A stretch of 64,000 nucleotides of DNA from CAVQGZ01 sp942491665 (GTDB lineage: Bacteria; Actinomycetota; Actinomycetes; Jiangellales; Jiangellaceae), in contig CALOBR010000012.1 of the NCBI GenBank assembly GCA_942491665.1, positions 62,001-126,000 of the forward strand. Reading direction: 5' to 3'. Position 1 is the stretch's first letter. Each line of letters starts with the position of its first letter. A model generated the notes under the pieces. The model worked only from the letters and a program-made list of their open reading frames with translations, was not told the origin of the DNA and ran no database searches. The translations under genes and the position numbers were made by a program. This document shows positions 50,388 through 59,125 of this stretch, one piece after another.

Positions 50388-51604
50388 GGAAGGGCGCTTG
50401 CCTGGTCGTCGAGGTGGTAGCGCATCTGCAGCGCTACCGCCGCACCTTCACCGACCGCGGAGGCCAGCTGCTTGGTCGACCCCGCCCGCACGTCGCCGGC
50501 GGCGAACACGCCTGGCAGCGAGGTCGCAAACGTGCGGTCGGTGACGACGAACCCGCGGGCGTCCGTCTCGACGGCACCGTCGAGCCATCCGGTGTTCGGG
50601 TCGAGCCCGACGAACACGAAGGCACCCGCAGCAGCGTGGTCCCGTTCGGCGCCGGTAGCGCGGTCACGCAGCCGGACGCCGGCGAGCCGGCCCGCGTCGT
50701 CGGCGGTGAACTCAGCCACCTCGGTGCCGGTGACCACCGTCATCTTCGGGTGGGCCGCCACCTTGCTCTGCAGCAACCGGCTGCCCGCCAAGGCGTCGGC
50801 GTACTCGACGACGGTCACGTGCTCGGCGAACTGGGTCAGGAACAGCCCCTCCTCGAGCCCGCTGTTGCCGCCACCCACGACTACCACCTCGTCAGACCCG
50901 GAGTAGAACGGCCCGTCGCACGTCGCGCAGAAGTGCACCCCGGAGCCGATCAGGTCGTCCTCCCCCGCGGCGCCCGTGAGCCGGTACGTCGATCCGGTGG
51001 CAAGCACAGCTGCGCCGGCTTGCAGATGCTGCCCTGTGGCGAGACGAACGTTCACCCCGGCGTCACCGGACTCCACCGAGACGACGTCCACGGCCTGCAA
51101 AAGCTCGACGCCGTAGCGCGCCGCCTGGGTTGCCATCCGGTCGGCGAGCTCGGCTCCGCCGATCCCCTCGGGGAACCCCGGGTAGTTGTCGAGACGCTCG
51201 GTCACGCCGGCCTGGCCGCCGAGGGCGGAGCGGTCGACCACCAGCGTGCGCAGGTTCTCCCGGGCCGTGTAGATCGCGGTGGTCAGCCCCGTCGGTCCGC
51301 CACCGACGATCACCACGTCGTAGGTGTCGGCGGCGGCCGCCCGAGGGAGCCCCAGCGCATCGGCCAGCTCGGCGTTGCTCGGCTCGGCGACGTAGCTGCC
51401 GTCGCCGAAGACGATCGTCGGGATGATCCGCTTGCCGCCGTTGCGCCGCTCGACCTCCTGCGTCTGCTCGGGGTGAGCCTCGAGGTCGATATAGGTGAAC
51501 GGGATGCGTTGGTCGCTCAGAAAGCGCTTCGACCGGCGGCAGTCCGGGCACCAGTCCGCGCCGTAGAGAAGGACACGTTGCGGCGATCTCGGCTCAGCAG
51601 TCAC
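50384..51604 (-). CDS. Glutaredoxin-thioredoxin reductase fusion
   Basis: 406 residues. The first 80 residues are a glutaredoxin/mycoredoxin-like domain with Cys19-Pro-Asp-Cys22 and the TIVFGDGS cis-Pro region. A flavoprotein follows: FAD motif VVIVGGGPTGLTTA, the redox-active pair Cys226-Ala-Thr-Cys229, NADPH motif VVVVGGGNSGLEEG, and FAAGDVRAGSTKQLA. In ordinary systems these are separate proteins; joining them lets reductase electrons pass to the fused glutaredoxin. Mycothiol from mshD may be the physiological partner, but the sequence cannot show this. The start is ATG 51604. Confidence 0.88.
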   Translation of the reverse strand: MTAEPRSPQRVLLYGADWCPDCRRSKRFLSDQRIPFTYIDLEAHPEQTQEVERRNGGKRIIPTIVFGDGSYVAEPSNAELADALGLPRAAAADTYDVVIVGGGPTGLTTAIYTARENLRTLVVDRSALGGQAGVTERLDNYPGFPEGIGGAELADRMATQAARYGVELLQAVDVVSVESGDAGVNVRLATGQHLQAGAAVLATGSTYRLTGAAGEDDLIGSGVHFCATCDGPFYSGSDEVVVVGGGNSGLEEGLFLTQFAEHVTVVEYADALAGSRLLQSKVAAHPKMTVVTGTEVAEFTADDAGRLAGVRLRDRATGAERDHAAAGAFVFVGLDPNTGWLDGAVETDARGFVVTDRTFATSLPGVFAAGDVRAGSTKQLASAVGEGAAVALQMRYHLDDQASALP

Positions 51605-51631
51605 GGCGTCGCAACCCCGCGCGGCATCGGC

Positions 51632-52276
51632 TCATTCCGACGCGTGTGCCGCCAGGGCCACGTCGACCGGCGTCATCCCGCTCACGAGGTCGAACGCGGA
51701 GCATGCGGCAGACGGCGTGGTGAGGCAGGCCAGGGCGACGGCCGCGACGTCGGCCCGCGCGACTGTCCCGCTGTCGAGCATGCTGCCCAAGAACACCTGG
51801 CCGGTGCCGATGTCGTTGGTCATGCCCCCGGATCGGATGACGGTCCAGCCCAGCCCGGTCTGCGTGACGGCAACGTCGGACCGGTGCTTCGCCCGTAGCA
51901 CCGGCTGAAGAAACGGCGGGCCCATCTCGGGGCGATCGGCGTACATTGACGAGATCTGCACCCACCGAGCCACGCCCGCCTCGTCGGCGGCCTGCTGGGC
52001 AGCGATGCACGCGTCGCCGTCGACCAGCTCGGGATCGTCGCCGTAGCCCGAACCCGCCGCCCACACCGCCGCGTCTGCCCCGTCGAACAGCTCGGCCATC
52101 TCGCTGGGGCCGAGCTGGGCGATGTCGGCGACGAACGCCGCGGCCCCCCGCGTTGCGGCCGCCCCCGCCTGGTCGTCGCGCCGGACGACCGCCCGTACGT
52201 CGTGGCCGAGGGTGACCAGCCCGTCCACGACAAGTCGTCCGGTCTGTCCTGCCGCGCCGAGCACCACAACCCGCAT
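51632..52276 (-). CDS. NAD(P)H-binding atypical SDR
   Basis: 214 residues. GAAGQTGRLV is the glycine-rich dinucleotide motif and WVQISSMYAD occupies the active-site strand. Members (NmrA/SDR_a5-like) bind NADP or NADH; some are sensors rather than enzymes. TACGGT (52288-52283) lies 6 nt before ATG 52276, indicating leaderless transcription. It is 27 bp upstream of the Grx-TrxR gene on the same strand and divergent from the twin pirins. Confidence 0.85.
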   Translation of the reverse strand: MRVVVLGAAGQTGRLVVDGLVTLGHDVRAVVRRDDQAGAAATRGAAAFVADIAQLGPSEMAELFDGADAAVWAAGSGYGDDPELVDGDACIAAQQAADEAGVARWVQISSMYADRPEMGPPFLQPVLRAKHRSDVAVTQTGLGWTVIRSGGMTNDIGTGQVFLGSMLDSGTVARADVAAVALACLTTPSAACSAFDLVSGMTPVDVALAAHASE

Positions 52277-52332
52277 GGCCCGACCGTAGCCGCGGGCAGT
52301 CGGCTGAGGGAATGGCCCCCACTTCCCTTTTG

Positions 52333-52357
52333 TTGACGAAGCAACTAACCTTCGTCT
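52333..52357 (+). promoter_or_regulatory. Pirin-operon promoter with inverted repeat
   Basis: TTGACG (52333-52338) is a good -35 box. ACGAAG (52336-52341) and CTTCGT (52350-52355) are perfect arms with 8 bp between, a MarR-like site. It lies about 22 bp before the pirin ribosome site. A MarR gene exists at 62918 but no link is shown. Confidence 0.55.
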
Positions 52358-52377
52358 GACAAACCTTGGAGGTCGCC

Positions 52378-53352
52378 ATGCCTGCCGTCACCGTCGACAA
52401 CGTCCTGAGCGTGCCCGCGGTCACCACTCCCACCAACGGAGCGCGCGACCGCAGTGTCGTGTCGCTGACCACGGCGCCGTCCGGCTACGAGGGCGAGGGC
52501 TTCCCGGTCCGCCGCGCCTTCGCCGGAGTCGACCTGCGCGTGCTCGACCCGTTCATCCACATGGACCAGATGGGTGAGGTGGAGTACGCGCCCGGCGAGC
52601 CGAAGGGCACGCCGTGGCACCCGCACCGCGGATTCGAGACCGTCACCTACATGCTCGACGGCAAGCTGATCCACCAGGACAGCCACGGCGGCGGCGGGCT
52701 CATCTCCGACGGCGACACGCAGTGGATGACCGCCGGCAGCGGGCTTCTGCACATCGAGACGCCGCCGGAGCACGTCGTAGTGAGCGGCGGGCTGTTCCAC
52801 GGCTTCCAGCTGTGGGTGAACCTGCCCGCGGCCAAGAAGTGGTCGCCGCCGCGCTACCAAGACATCAAGGCGAGCAACGTCTCGCTCGTCCGCTCCGAGG
52901 ACGGCGGCACGCTGCTGCGCGTCATCGCCGGGCAGGTCGGCGAGCACGAGGGCCCGGGCAGCACCCACACGCCGATCTCGCTCGTGCATGCGACGCTGTC
53001 GCCAGGTGCCGAGCTGCGGCTGCCGTGGCGTCCGGACTTCAACGCCCTTGTCTACGCGCTGGCCGGAAGCGGGACGGTGAGCAGCGCGGGCCGCCCCATC
53101 GGCATGGGGCAGCTGGCCGCCCTCGGCGCCGGCGACACCGTCACGGTGCGCGCCGATGTGCTGCAGGAGTCACGTAGCCCGAACCTGGACGTCCTCATCC
53201 TCGGTGGGCAGCCAATTCGCGAGCCGGTGGCCGCCTACGGGCCGTTTGTCATGAACACGCGCGCCGAGCTGGTGCAGGCGTACGAGGACTTCCAGGCCGG
53301 CAAGCTCGGCACGATCCCAGCCGAGCCGCACCCCGGGCACGACGTCCTGTAG
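52378..53352 (+). CDS. Pirin-family protein 1
   Basis: 324 residues, bicupin fold. The N-terminal metal site is HPHRGFETVTYMLDGKLIHQD with further His in LLHIE; the C-terminal cupin is degenerate. Pirins bind Fe or other metals; some are quercetinases or redox-responsive cofactors. GGAGG (52368-52372) sits 5 nt before ATG 52378. It is the first of two tandem pirin genes, 19 bp apart. Confidence 0.88.
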   Translation: MPAVTVDNVLSVPAVTTPTNGARDRSVVSLTTAPSGYEGEGFPVRRAFAGVDLRVLDPFIHMDQMGEVEYAPGEPKGTPWHPHRGFETVTYMLDGKLIHQDSHGGGGLISDGDTQWMTAGSGLLHIETPPEHVVVSGGLFHGFQLWVNLPAAKKWSPPRYQDIKASNVSLVRSEDGGTLLRVIAGQVGEHEGPGSTHTPISLVHATLSPGAELRLPWRPDFNALVYALAGSGTVSSAGRPIGMGQLAALGAGDTVTVRADVLQESRSPNLDVLILGGQPIREPVAAYGPFVMNTRAELVQAYEDFQAGKLGTIPAEPHPGHDVL

Positions 53353-53371
53353 CCACGAGAAGGGCGCGACG

Positions 53372-54352
53372 ATGAGCAACCTCGACCTGCGTCCGGCCGA
53401 GACCGAGTGCGGCGGGACGGGCACGACACGGGACGAGCCCGAGCTGCTGGCCCCGCGCGAGGTGCCGCTGGGCGGCCCGCGGGCGATGACCGTGCGCCGC
53501 ACCTTGCCGCACCGCGACCGGCGCATGGTCGGGGCCTGGTGCTTCGTCGACCACTACGGACCGACCGACCTTGCCGGCGCGTCGGGCATGGACGTGCCAC
53601 CGCACCCGCACACCGGGCTGCAGACCGTCTCGTGGCTGATGCAGGGCGAGGTTCGCCACCGCGACTCGCTCGGCAGCACGCAGATGGTCACCCCGGGCCA
53701 GCTGAACCTGATGACGGCTGGGAACGGCATCTCGCACTCCGAGGAGACGCCACCGCCGGCCGAGCGGACCACGCAGAGCCTGTTCGGGGTGCAGCTCTGG
53801 GTGGCGCTGCCTGCTGCCGCGCGCGGCGTCGCACCCGCCTTCGAGCACCACGCCGACCTGCCGGTCGTCGAGATCGGGGGGGCCCGCGTCCGGGTGGTGA
53901 TGGGCTCGGTCGGCGCCGCCATGTCGTCGGCCACCACGTACACGCCTCTCGTGGGCGCCGAGGTCGCGCTGCGCGCCGACGCACCCGCCACGTTGCCTCT
54001 CGACCCCGACTTCGAGCATGCCGTGCTGGCGATGGACGGCGACCTCGAGGTGGACGGGCGCCCCGTCGCGTTCGGCGAGCTTCTGTACCTGCCGCCGGGG
54101 GCCACATCGATCGACGTGCGGTCCGGCGGGCCGGCGCGGGCGCTGCTGATCGGCGGCGAGCCCTTCACCGAGCAGATCGTGATGTGGTGGAACTTTGTCG
54201 GCTCCAGCCACGACGACGTCGCCACGGCTCGGGAGGACTGGCAGGCTGCCGACGTCCGCTTCGGCGAGGTAACCGGCTACGACGGGGGACGACTGGCCGC
54301 TCCCACCCTGCCGGGCGCCCGGCTGCGGGCGCGCGGTCGCACCCGCGACTAG
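53372..54352 (+). CDS. Pirin-family protein 2
   Basis: 326 residues, also bicupin, metal site PPHPHTGLQTVSWLMQGEVRHRDS and SHSEE. It is related to but clearly distinct from its upstream neighbour. Its start has GAAGGG about 7 nt before. The two are probably cotranscribed from the promoter at 52333. Their function is unknown. Confidence 0.85.
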   Translation: MSNLDLRPAETECGGTGTTRDEPELLAPREVPLGGPRAMTVRRTLPHRDRRMVGAWCFVDHYGPTDLAGASGMDVPPHPHTGLQTVSWLMQGEVRHRDSLGSTQMVTPGQLNLMTAGNGISHSEETPPPAERTTQSLFGVQLWVALPAAARGVAPAFEHHADLPVVEIGGARVRVVMGSVGAAMSSATTYTPLVGAEVALRADAPATLPLDPDFEHAVLAMDGDLEVDGRPVAFGELLYLPPGATSIDVRSGGPARALLIGGEPFTEQIVMWWNFVGSSHDDVATAREDWQAADVRFGEVTGYDGGRLAAPTLPGARLRARGRTRD

Positions 54353-54368
54353 CCAGATCTGCGACTCG

Positions 54369-54387
54369 ATACCCCCTGGGGTATTCT
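54369..54387 (+). promoter_or_regulatory. Second CsoR/CstR-like operator with leaderless promoter
   Basis: ATACCCC-CT-GGGGTAT at 54369-54384 has the same 7-bp arms as 20309-20324. The -10 TATTCT (54382-54387) overlaps its 3' arm and is followed by 7 nt to ATG 54395, exactly as at the CoA-disulfide reductase gene. This predicts a shared repressor. Confidence 0.78.
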
Positions 54388-54394
54388 GCGTGTC

Positions 54395-54877
54395 ATGTCC
54401 GACACGCTGAGCGCGCTGCGCGCCTGGCCGGCGCGCCGCTGGTGGGTTGCTGCGTTCGCCACCGTCGCGACCCTGCTGGTGATCGGGCTCCCGACCGACG
54501 TCGTGCCCAACCCGGTGTTCGGGCGCTCGATCGAGGTCACCTGGTGGTCGTACCCGGCGCTGGTCGCCGCGGCCATGCTTGCCGGCCTGCTCGCCGCGAC
54601 CTACATCCGCACCGGCGACCCCGCCGCCGAGACCGTGGACTCCCCCGGCAAGCTCGGCGCCGCTGGCGGGTTCATCGCCTACCTCGCGGTCGGGTGCCCC
54701 GTCTGCAACAAGCTCGTGCTGCTGGCGCTGGGCACGACCGGAGCCATGCAGTGGTTCGCGCCGGTCCAGCCCTACCTGGCGGCAGCCGGCGTGGTGCTCC
54801 TGCTCTGGGCTCTGCGCGTCCGGCTACGCGGCGAGGTCGCGTGCCCGGTCGAGCCAGTCGAAGCGGCATCCAGGTAG
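54395..54877 (+). CDS. CPVC-containing membrane protein
   Basis: 160 residues with about four membrane segments. The key feature is VGCPVCNK (Cys101, Cys104) in a small loop before the third hydrophobic region, suggesting thiol, persulfide or metal chemistry at the membrane. Similar small membrane proteins with CPVCNK are found in actinobacteria, but I know of no assigned function. The ATG lies 7 nt behind TATTCT under a CsoR/CstR-like operator, linking it to the rhodanese-reductase/TDT locus at 19205-22116. This is the strongest clue to its role. Confidence 0.75.
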   Translation: MSDTLSALRAWPARRWWVAAFATVATLLVIGLPTDVVPNPVFGRSIEVTWWSYPALVAAAMLAGLLAATYIRTGDPAAETVDSPGKLGAAGGFIAYLAVGCPVCNKLVLLALGTTGAMQWFAPVQPYLAAAGVVLLLWALRVRLRGEVACPVEPVEAASR

Positions 54878-54936
54878 CCAGCGCCACCGCACCACGACGA
54901 CGCTCTGCCTCGGCGTCGAGGGAGCGACGGGTCTCC

Positions 54937-56223
54937 TCAGGTGCGGGCGAAGGCCCCGATGTCTTCGGCGAACTCAGCCTGGATCTCCGGCGTCACCGTC
55001 GGGCGAACCTGGCTGATCGCGGCCAGGTACTCCTCAGTCGATGCACCGCGCGCTCCGATCCGCTCGCCGTGCACCACCTCTCGCTCGAATGCGGTCTGCG
55101 CCGCCACCCGCGCGGCGTACTCGATGTCGGCGGGGGTGAACCCCTCGCTGCGAGCAGAGAGCGTGCTCACGTCGACGTCGTCACGCTCGCTGCCTGCCAC
55201 GAACCGGTTCCAGAGCGCGACCCTGGCGGTGGCATCGGGCGGCCCGACCGGGATCAGGTAGTCGAAACGGCCGGGACGCAAGAAGGCCGAGTCCATCGAC
55301 CGGATCGAGTTCGTCGCAGCCACCAGCAGTCGCGTGTCGCGCTCGCGGAACGCCGGGATCAGCTTGAGCAGCTCGTTCGTCACGCCGTGCACCTCCGACG
55401 TGGGCTTGCCTTCGCGCATGGGCGCGATCTCTTCGACCTCGTCCATGAACAGCACGACCCGCTCCAGATCGCTGATCTGCGAGAACACCTCACGTAGGGC
55501 GTTGGCCAGTCCGCCCTCACCCGCAGCCAGCCGGGACGGGAAGATCTCGACGAACGGCCACCCCAGCCGCGACGCGATGCCGCGGGCGAACGTGGTCTTG
55601 CCGGTGCCTGGCGGGCCGAACAGCACGATCGCCCGGGGCGGCAGCACGCCGTGCGCCTGGGCCCGCTCGGGCTCCTGCAGCGGCAGGACGACGCGGCGCT
55701 CGATCAGCGTCTTCTCCGTCTCCATGCCGGCGATGCGGTCCCACGACCCCGCCGGCAACACCCCGCCGCCGAGCGTCTCCAGCACGTGCGCGTCACCGGG
55801 TCCGACCGGTTCGACCTTCTCGTAGTAGGCCACGGCCGGAGTGCGGGTGTAGCCCGCCTTGCTGAGCCCCACCTCGAACCCGTCGCCTTCGGGCAGGACG
55901 TAGGCGAGGCGGCGCACGCCCCGTTCGAGAATCCGTCGCTCGAGGGCGCTGAGCAGTCCCGCCGACACGCCCTGGCGCCGATGCTCGGGGTTCACGGCGA
56001 TGCGGGTCACCCACGCGCGATCGCCGCTGATGGTGGCCAGCGCCACGCCCACGACGTCGCCGCCCGCGACTGCGACCACCGCGGGCTCGTGGTTGCGCAG
56101 GGCCCCGATGCACTCCGACACCGTGAACACCGACGCCTGGCCGAGGACAGAGGTCGACTCCCAGAGGTGGACGACGCCTTCGAGGTCACCGTCGGTGTAA
56201 TCGCGGGTCAGCCAGCGCGCCAC
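54937..56223 (-). CDS. GNAT-AAA ATPase fusion protein
   Basis: 428 residues. An N-terminal GNAT domain (about 1-140) shows TRIAVNPEHRRQGVSAGLL. It is followed by an AAA+ ATPase (about 165-400): Walker A GPPGTGKTT near 205-213, Walker B VVLFMDEVEEIA, sensor-1 VAATN, an arginine finger region LRPGRFD, and a FTPADIEYAARVAA sensor-2 part. The AAA half resembles FtsH/VPS4-like remodellers. Joining an acetyltransferase to such an ATPase is rare. GTG 56223 lies 7 nt behind TAGCGT (56236-56231), a leaderless start. Target is unknown. Confidence 0.87.
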   Translation of the reverse strand: MARWLTRDYTDGDLEGVVHLWESTSVLGQASVFTVSECIGALRNHEPAVVAVAGGDVVGVALATISGDRAWVTRIAVNPEHRRQGVSAGLLSALERRILERGVRRLAYVLPEGDGFEVGLSKAGYTRTPAVAYYEKVEPVGPGDAHVLETLGGGVLPAGSWDRIAGMETEKTLIERRVVLPLQEPERAQAHGVLPPRAIVLFGPPGTGKTTFARGIASRLGWPFVEIFPSRLAAGEGGLANALREVFSQISDLERVVLFMDEVEEIAPMREGKPTSEVHGVTNELLKLIPAFRERDTRLLVAATNSIRSMDSAFLRPGRFDYLIPVGPPDATARVALWNRFVAGSERDDVDVSTLSARSEGFTPADIEYAARVAAQTAFEREVVHGERIGARGASTEEYLAAISQVRPTVTPEIQAEFAEDIGAFART

Positions 56224-56293
56224 ACAGGGCACGCTACCGCTGGCCACGCGCCACACTCGGGCACTCCCCTTGCCTGGGGTCTAGGTTCGAGCC

Positions 56294-57196
56294 ATGACGT
56301 CAGGCGTCGCCAACGGCACCCCGTCCGCACCAGTCGAGCTCGGCTACTTCCCCGAGCCTCGGGCCGACGAGCTCGACACCCTGCTGCGGCGCGTCCGCTA
56401 CGCCGACGAGGCCGGGCTCGACCTGATCGGCGTCCAAGACCACCCCTACCAGCGGCGCTTCGTCGACACGTTCGCCCTGCTGGCGTTCCTGGCCGCCGGG
56501 ACGTCACGAGTGCGCCTCTTTCCGGACGTGGCCAACCTGCCGTTGCGCGACGCCGCCACCCTGGCCAAGCAGGCCGCAACGATCGACCTGCTCTCCGACG
56601 GACGCTTCGAGCTCGGTCTTGGAGCCGGCGGCATGTGGGAAGCCATCGAGGGCATCGGCGGTCAGCGCCGCACCCCAGGTGAGGCGCTCGCGGCGCTGGC
56701 CGAGTCGATCGACGTGATCCGAGCCCTCTGGTCGACCGAGCGTGGGCTGCGGGTGCCCGGCCAGCACTACCGGCTCGCCGGCGCGCACGGGGGACCGGCG
56801 CCGGCCCACGACGTGGGCATCTGGGTCGGGGGCTACGGCGACCGCATGATGCGCCTGATCGGTCAGAAGGCGGACGGCTGGGTGCCGTCCATGGCCTACC
56901 TGCCACCCTCGACGCTGGCGGCGAAGTCACGGCTGCTCGACGACGCGGCCCTCGCTGCCGGCCGAGATCCGGCGGCGATCCGACGCGTCTACAACGTCGG
57001 CGGTGCCATCACCGACACGGTCGATGACCGCGACGACGCGATCGTCGGGCCGGTCTCGTTGTGGGTCGACCGGCTGCTCGAGCTGGCCGAGGTGTACGGC
57101 ATCGACGCGTTCGTGCTGTGGGCCGGCGGCGACGTGGACGCCCAGCTCGCCCTGTTCGCCGAGCAGGTGGCGCCGGCGGTGCGTGCGCAGGCGTGA
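56294..57196 (+). CDS. LLM-class F420-dependent oxidoreductase
   Basis: 300 residues, luciferase-like TIM barrel: ELGYFPEPRADEL, IGVQDHPYQRRF, GRFELGLGAGG and GIWVGGYGDRMMRLIG. F420 is the usual cofactor in actinobacteria, but FMN use cannot be excluded. Its substrate is unknown. TAGGTT (56282-56287) lies 6 nt before ATG 56294. It is divergent from the GNAT-AAA gene, their -10 boxes being about 46 bp apart. Confidence 0.87.
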   Translation: MTSGVANGTPSAPVELGYFPEPRADELDTLLRRVRYADEAGLDLIGVQDHPYQRRFVDTFALLAFLAAGTSRVRLFPDVANLPLRDAATLAKQAATIDLLSDGRFELGLGAGGMWEAIEGIGGQRRTPGEALAALAESIDVIRALWSTERGLRVPGQHYRLAGAHGGPAPAHDVGIWVGGYGDRMMRLIGQKADGWVPSMAYLPPSTLAAKSRLLDDAALAAGRDPAAIRRVYNVGGAITDTVDDRDDAIVGPVSLWVDRLLELAEVYGIDAFVLWAGGDVDAQLALFAEQVAPAVRAQA

Positions 57197-57200
57197 GCCG

Positions 57201-57743
57201 TCAGGCCGCCACGCTGTCGGCGAAGGCCAGCACCGCGTCCAGCTCGGCTCGCGTCCACCCCTCGTCCGGGGACGGCTGAACCAGCAAGGTCGGGATGCCC
57301 GACTCGTCACGCTCGGCGGCCCACTCGTAGATGGCGGGTTCAAGGTCGTCGTCGATCCAGACCATGGGACGGTCCCCGACAGCAGCCACGACCCCAGGGA
57401 ACTTGTAGCTGCCGATGCCCATCCCGGTGCGTTGCAGCGTGTCGTGGTCTTGGTGGGCGGCGAAGTCGATCCACGGCCAGTCGGCCCCGAACCCCACGAC
57501 GGGCGCCAACGCGACCACCGCTTGCTGCTGCCACATCGTGGCCCACACCATCTCGAAGCGCTCCCCCAGCTCGGCAACCCAGTCCACGTGCTCCGGGAGC
57601 AGCAGCAGCTGGTAGCCGTCGGCCTGCGCGTGCCGCCACCCCCGCGGGGCCCGCACGTTGCCGTGACGCAGCGGCTCGCTCGGGTCGATCAGCTCCCAGG
57701 CGCCGAAGGCGTTGAGCACCCCGTCCACGTCGAGGAGCAGCAT
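57201..57743 (-). CDS. HAD-like hydrolase family protein
   Basis: 180 residues from ATG 57743 (a GTG at 57806 is an alternative). The HAD nucleophile motif is LLLDVDGVLN and motif IV is VWIDDDLEP. It resembles the family formerly called secreted/HAD-superfamily hydrolase in actinobacteria. The activity on any particular phosphate is unknown. It converges on the LLM gene with only 4 bp between stops. Confidence 0.8.
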   Translation of the reverse strand: MLLLDVDGVLNAFGAWELIDPSEPLRHGNVRAPRGWRHAQADGYQLLLLPEHVDWVAELGERFEMVWATMWQQQAVVALAPVVGFGADWPWIDFAAHQDHDTLQRTGMGIGSYKFPGVVAAVGDRPMVWIDDDLEPAIYEWAAERDESGIPTLLVQPSPDEGWTRAELDAVLAFADSVAA

Positions 57744-57874
57744 CGGACGGTCACGTTCGGACGACACAGGTTTGACGGCGGGCACGGCTCCACGGTGCCA
57801 CGTCACCGGGACACGCGGGCAGCGACGGCCGCGGTGCCGCGCGTCCCAGCCACGGCTGTGACAGGGTTCGCTCC

Positions 57875-58597
57875 GTGCGGCTGCTGGCAGTGACCGACCT
57901 GCACTACCGGCTTCCCGCCTTCGACTGGCTGCTCGGCGCGGCCGACGACGCCGACCTGGTGACCATCTCCGGCGACCTGCTCGACATCGTCACCCCCGTC
58001 CCGCACGAGGCGCAGGCCGTGGTCGTGTCGACGTACCTGACCCGCCTCGCCGAGCGCGCCACCGTGCTCGCCTCGTCGGGCAACCACGACCTGGACGGGC
58101 CAGGTGCGGCCGGGGAGCAGGTCGCGTCGTGGCTTGCCCGCACCGGCGTCCCCGGGCTGCACACGGACGGGGCGAGCCTCGACCTCGACGGCGTCCGGCT
58201 GACCGTGGCACCGTGGTGGGACGGTCCGCGCACCCGCGAGCAGGTGTCGTCCCAGCTGGCGGCGGCGGCCGAGAACCGTCCGCAGACGTGGGTGTGGGTC
58301 TACCACTCCCCACCGGCCGGCACCCGGCTGTGCTTCGACGGTCGCCGGTCGTTCCCGGACGAGGCACTGGCCGGCTGGATCGAGCAGCACCGGCCGAGCC
58401 TCGTGCTGTGCGGACACATCCACCAGGCGCCGTGGGTGGACGGCGGAGGCTGGCACGACCGCCTCGGTGACACCGTGGTGGTCAATCCCGGCAAGCAGAT
58501 CGGGGCGGCGCCCCCGCACGTGTGGATCGACACCGACACCGGCGTCGCCACGTGGACAGGACTCGGCGAGAGCGACACCGTCCGGCTGTGGGGCTGA
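57875..58597 (+). CDS. Metallophosphoesterase
   Basis: 240 residues. Calcineurin-like motifs in order: TDLHY (D-X-H), ISGDLLD (GD), SGNHDL (GNHD), VYHSPPAG and CGHIHQAP (GHXH), coordinating two metal ions. It resembles small YfcE-like or predicted phosphodiesterases; substrate unknown. GTG 57875 has a poor -10 (AGGGTT) at the usual 6 nt. It converges on the cNMP-binding gene 13 bp away. Confidence 0.87.
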   Translation: MRLLAVTDLHYRLPAFDWLLGAADDADLVTISGDLLDIVTPVPHEAQAVVVSTYLTRLAERATVLASSGNHDLDGPGAAGEQVASWLARTGVPGLHTDGASLDLDGVRLTVAPWWDGPRTREQVSSQLAAAAENRPQTWVWVYHSPPAGTRLCFDGRRSFPDEALAGWIEQHRPSLVLCGHIHQAPWVDGGGWHDRLGDTVVVNPGKQIGAAPPHVWIDTDTGVATWTGLGESDTVRLWG

Positions 58598-58610
58598 GGG
58601 CGCCGAACCC

Positions 58611-59087
58611 TCAGGCGTCGGGGTCGCGAGCAGACCCCGGTCGGGACGGCGTCGCCTGGTGGTGGCTGAGCGCGTCCAGCACGGTGTCGACCATGCCCAG
58701 GTGGTCGCCGCGGTCGGCGTACTGGCGCTTGACGTCCACGAGGTACTGCGTCATGCCGTCCAGGCGGGCGGCCATGGTGCGCACGAGGTCCATCGCCGCG
58801 GCCGGGTGGGCCGCCAAGAACTGCGCTGCGTCGTCGGCCACCGCGAACTCCGCGTCGGTCTCGCAGGTGACGGTGGCAGTGGCCGGGCGTCCCAGCGCAA
58901 CAGCCATCTCGCCGAAGACGGCGCCCGGACGGTCGGTTCGGGCGACGGCGACCTCGTCGCGCGCCACGATGACCGTGCCCCTGATGAGCACCAGCAGCCG
59001 TCCGCCTGGCTCGCCCTGCCGAATCACCGACTCCCCCGCTGAGACGCTGACGTGCGGCAGACCTGAGGCGGCGTCGAGCAACGACAT
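58611..59087 (-). CDS. Stand-alone cyclic-nucleotide-binding protein
   Basis: 158 residues. The domain shows SAGESVIRQGEPGGRLLVLIRG and the cassette GAVFGEMAVALGRPATATVTCE. No DNA-binding helix-turn-helix or effector domain follows; the C-terminal 50 residues are helical with many Asp/Arg. It may serve as a ligand sensor or docking subunit. The same domain occurs fused to the MFS transporter at 23097. TACCGT (59099-59094) lies 6 nt before ATG 59087. It is divergent from the GH3 gene. Confidence 0.83.
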   Translation of the reverse strand: MSLLDAASGLPHVSVSAGESVIRQGEPGGRLLVLIRGTVIVARDEVAVARTDRPGAVFGEMAVALGRPATATVTCETDAEFAVADDAAQFLAAHPAAAMDLVRTMAARLDGMTQYLVDVKRQYADRGDHLGMVDTVLDALSHHQATPSRPGSARDPDA

Positions 59088-59125
59088 GGGCCAACGGTAG
59101 AGCCACCCCGCCTACCGTGAGCGAC

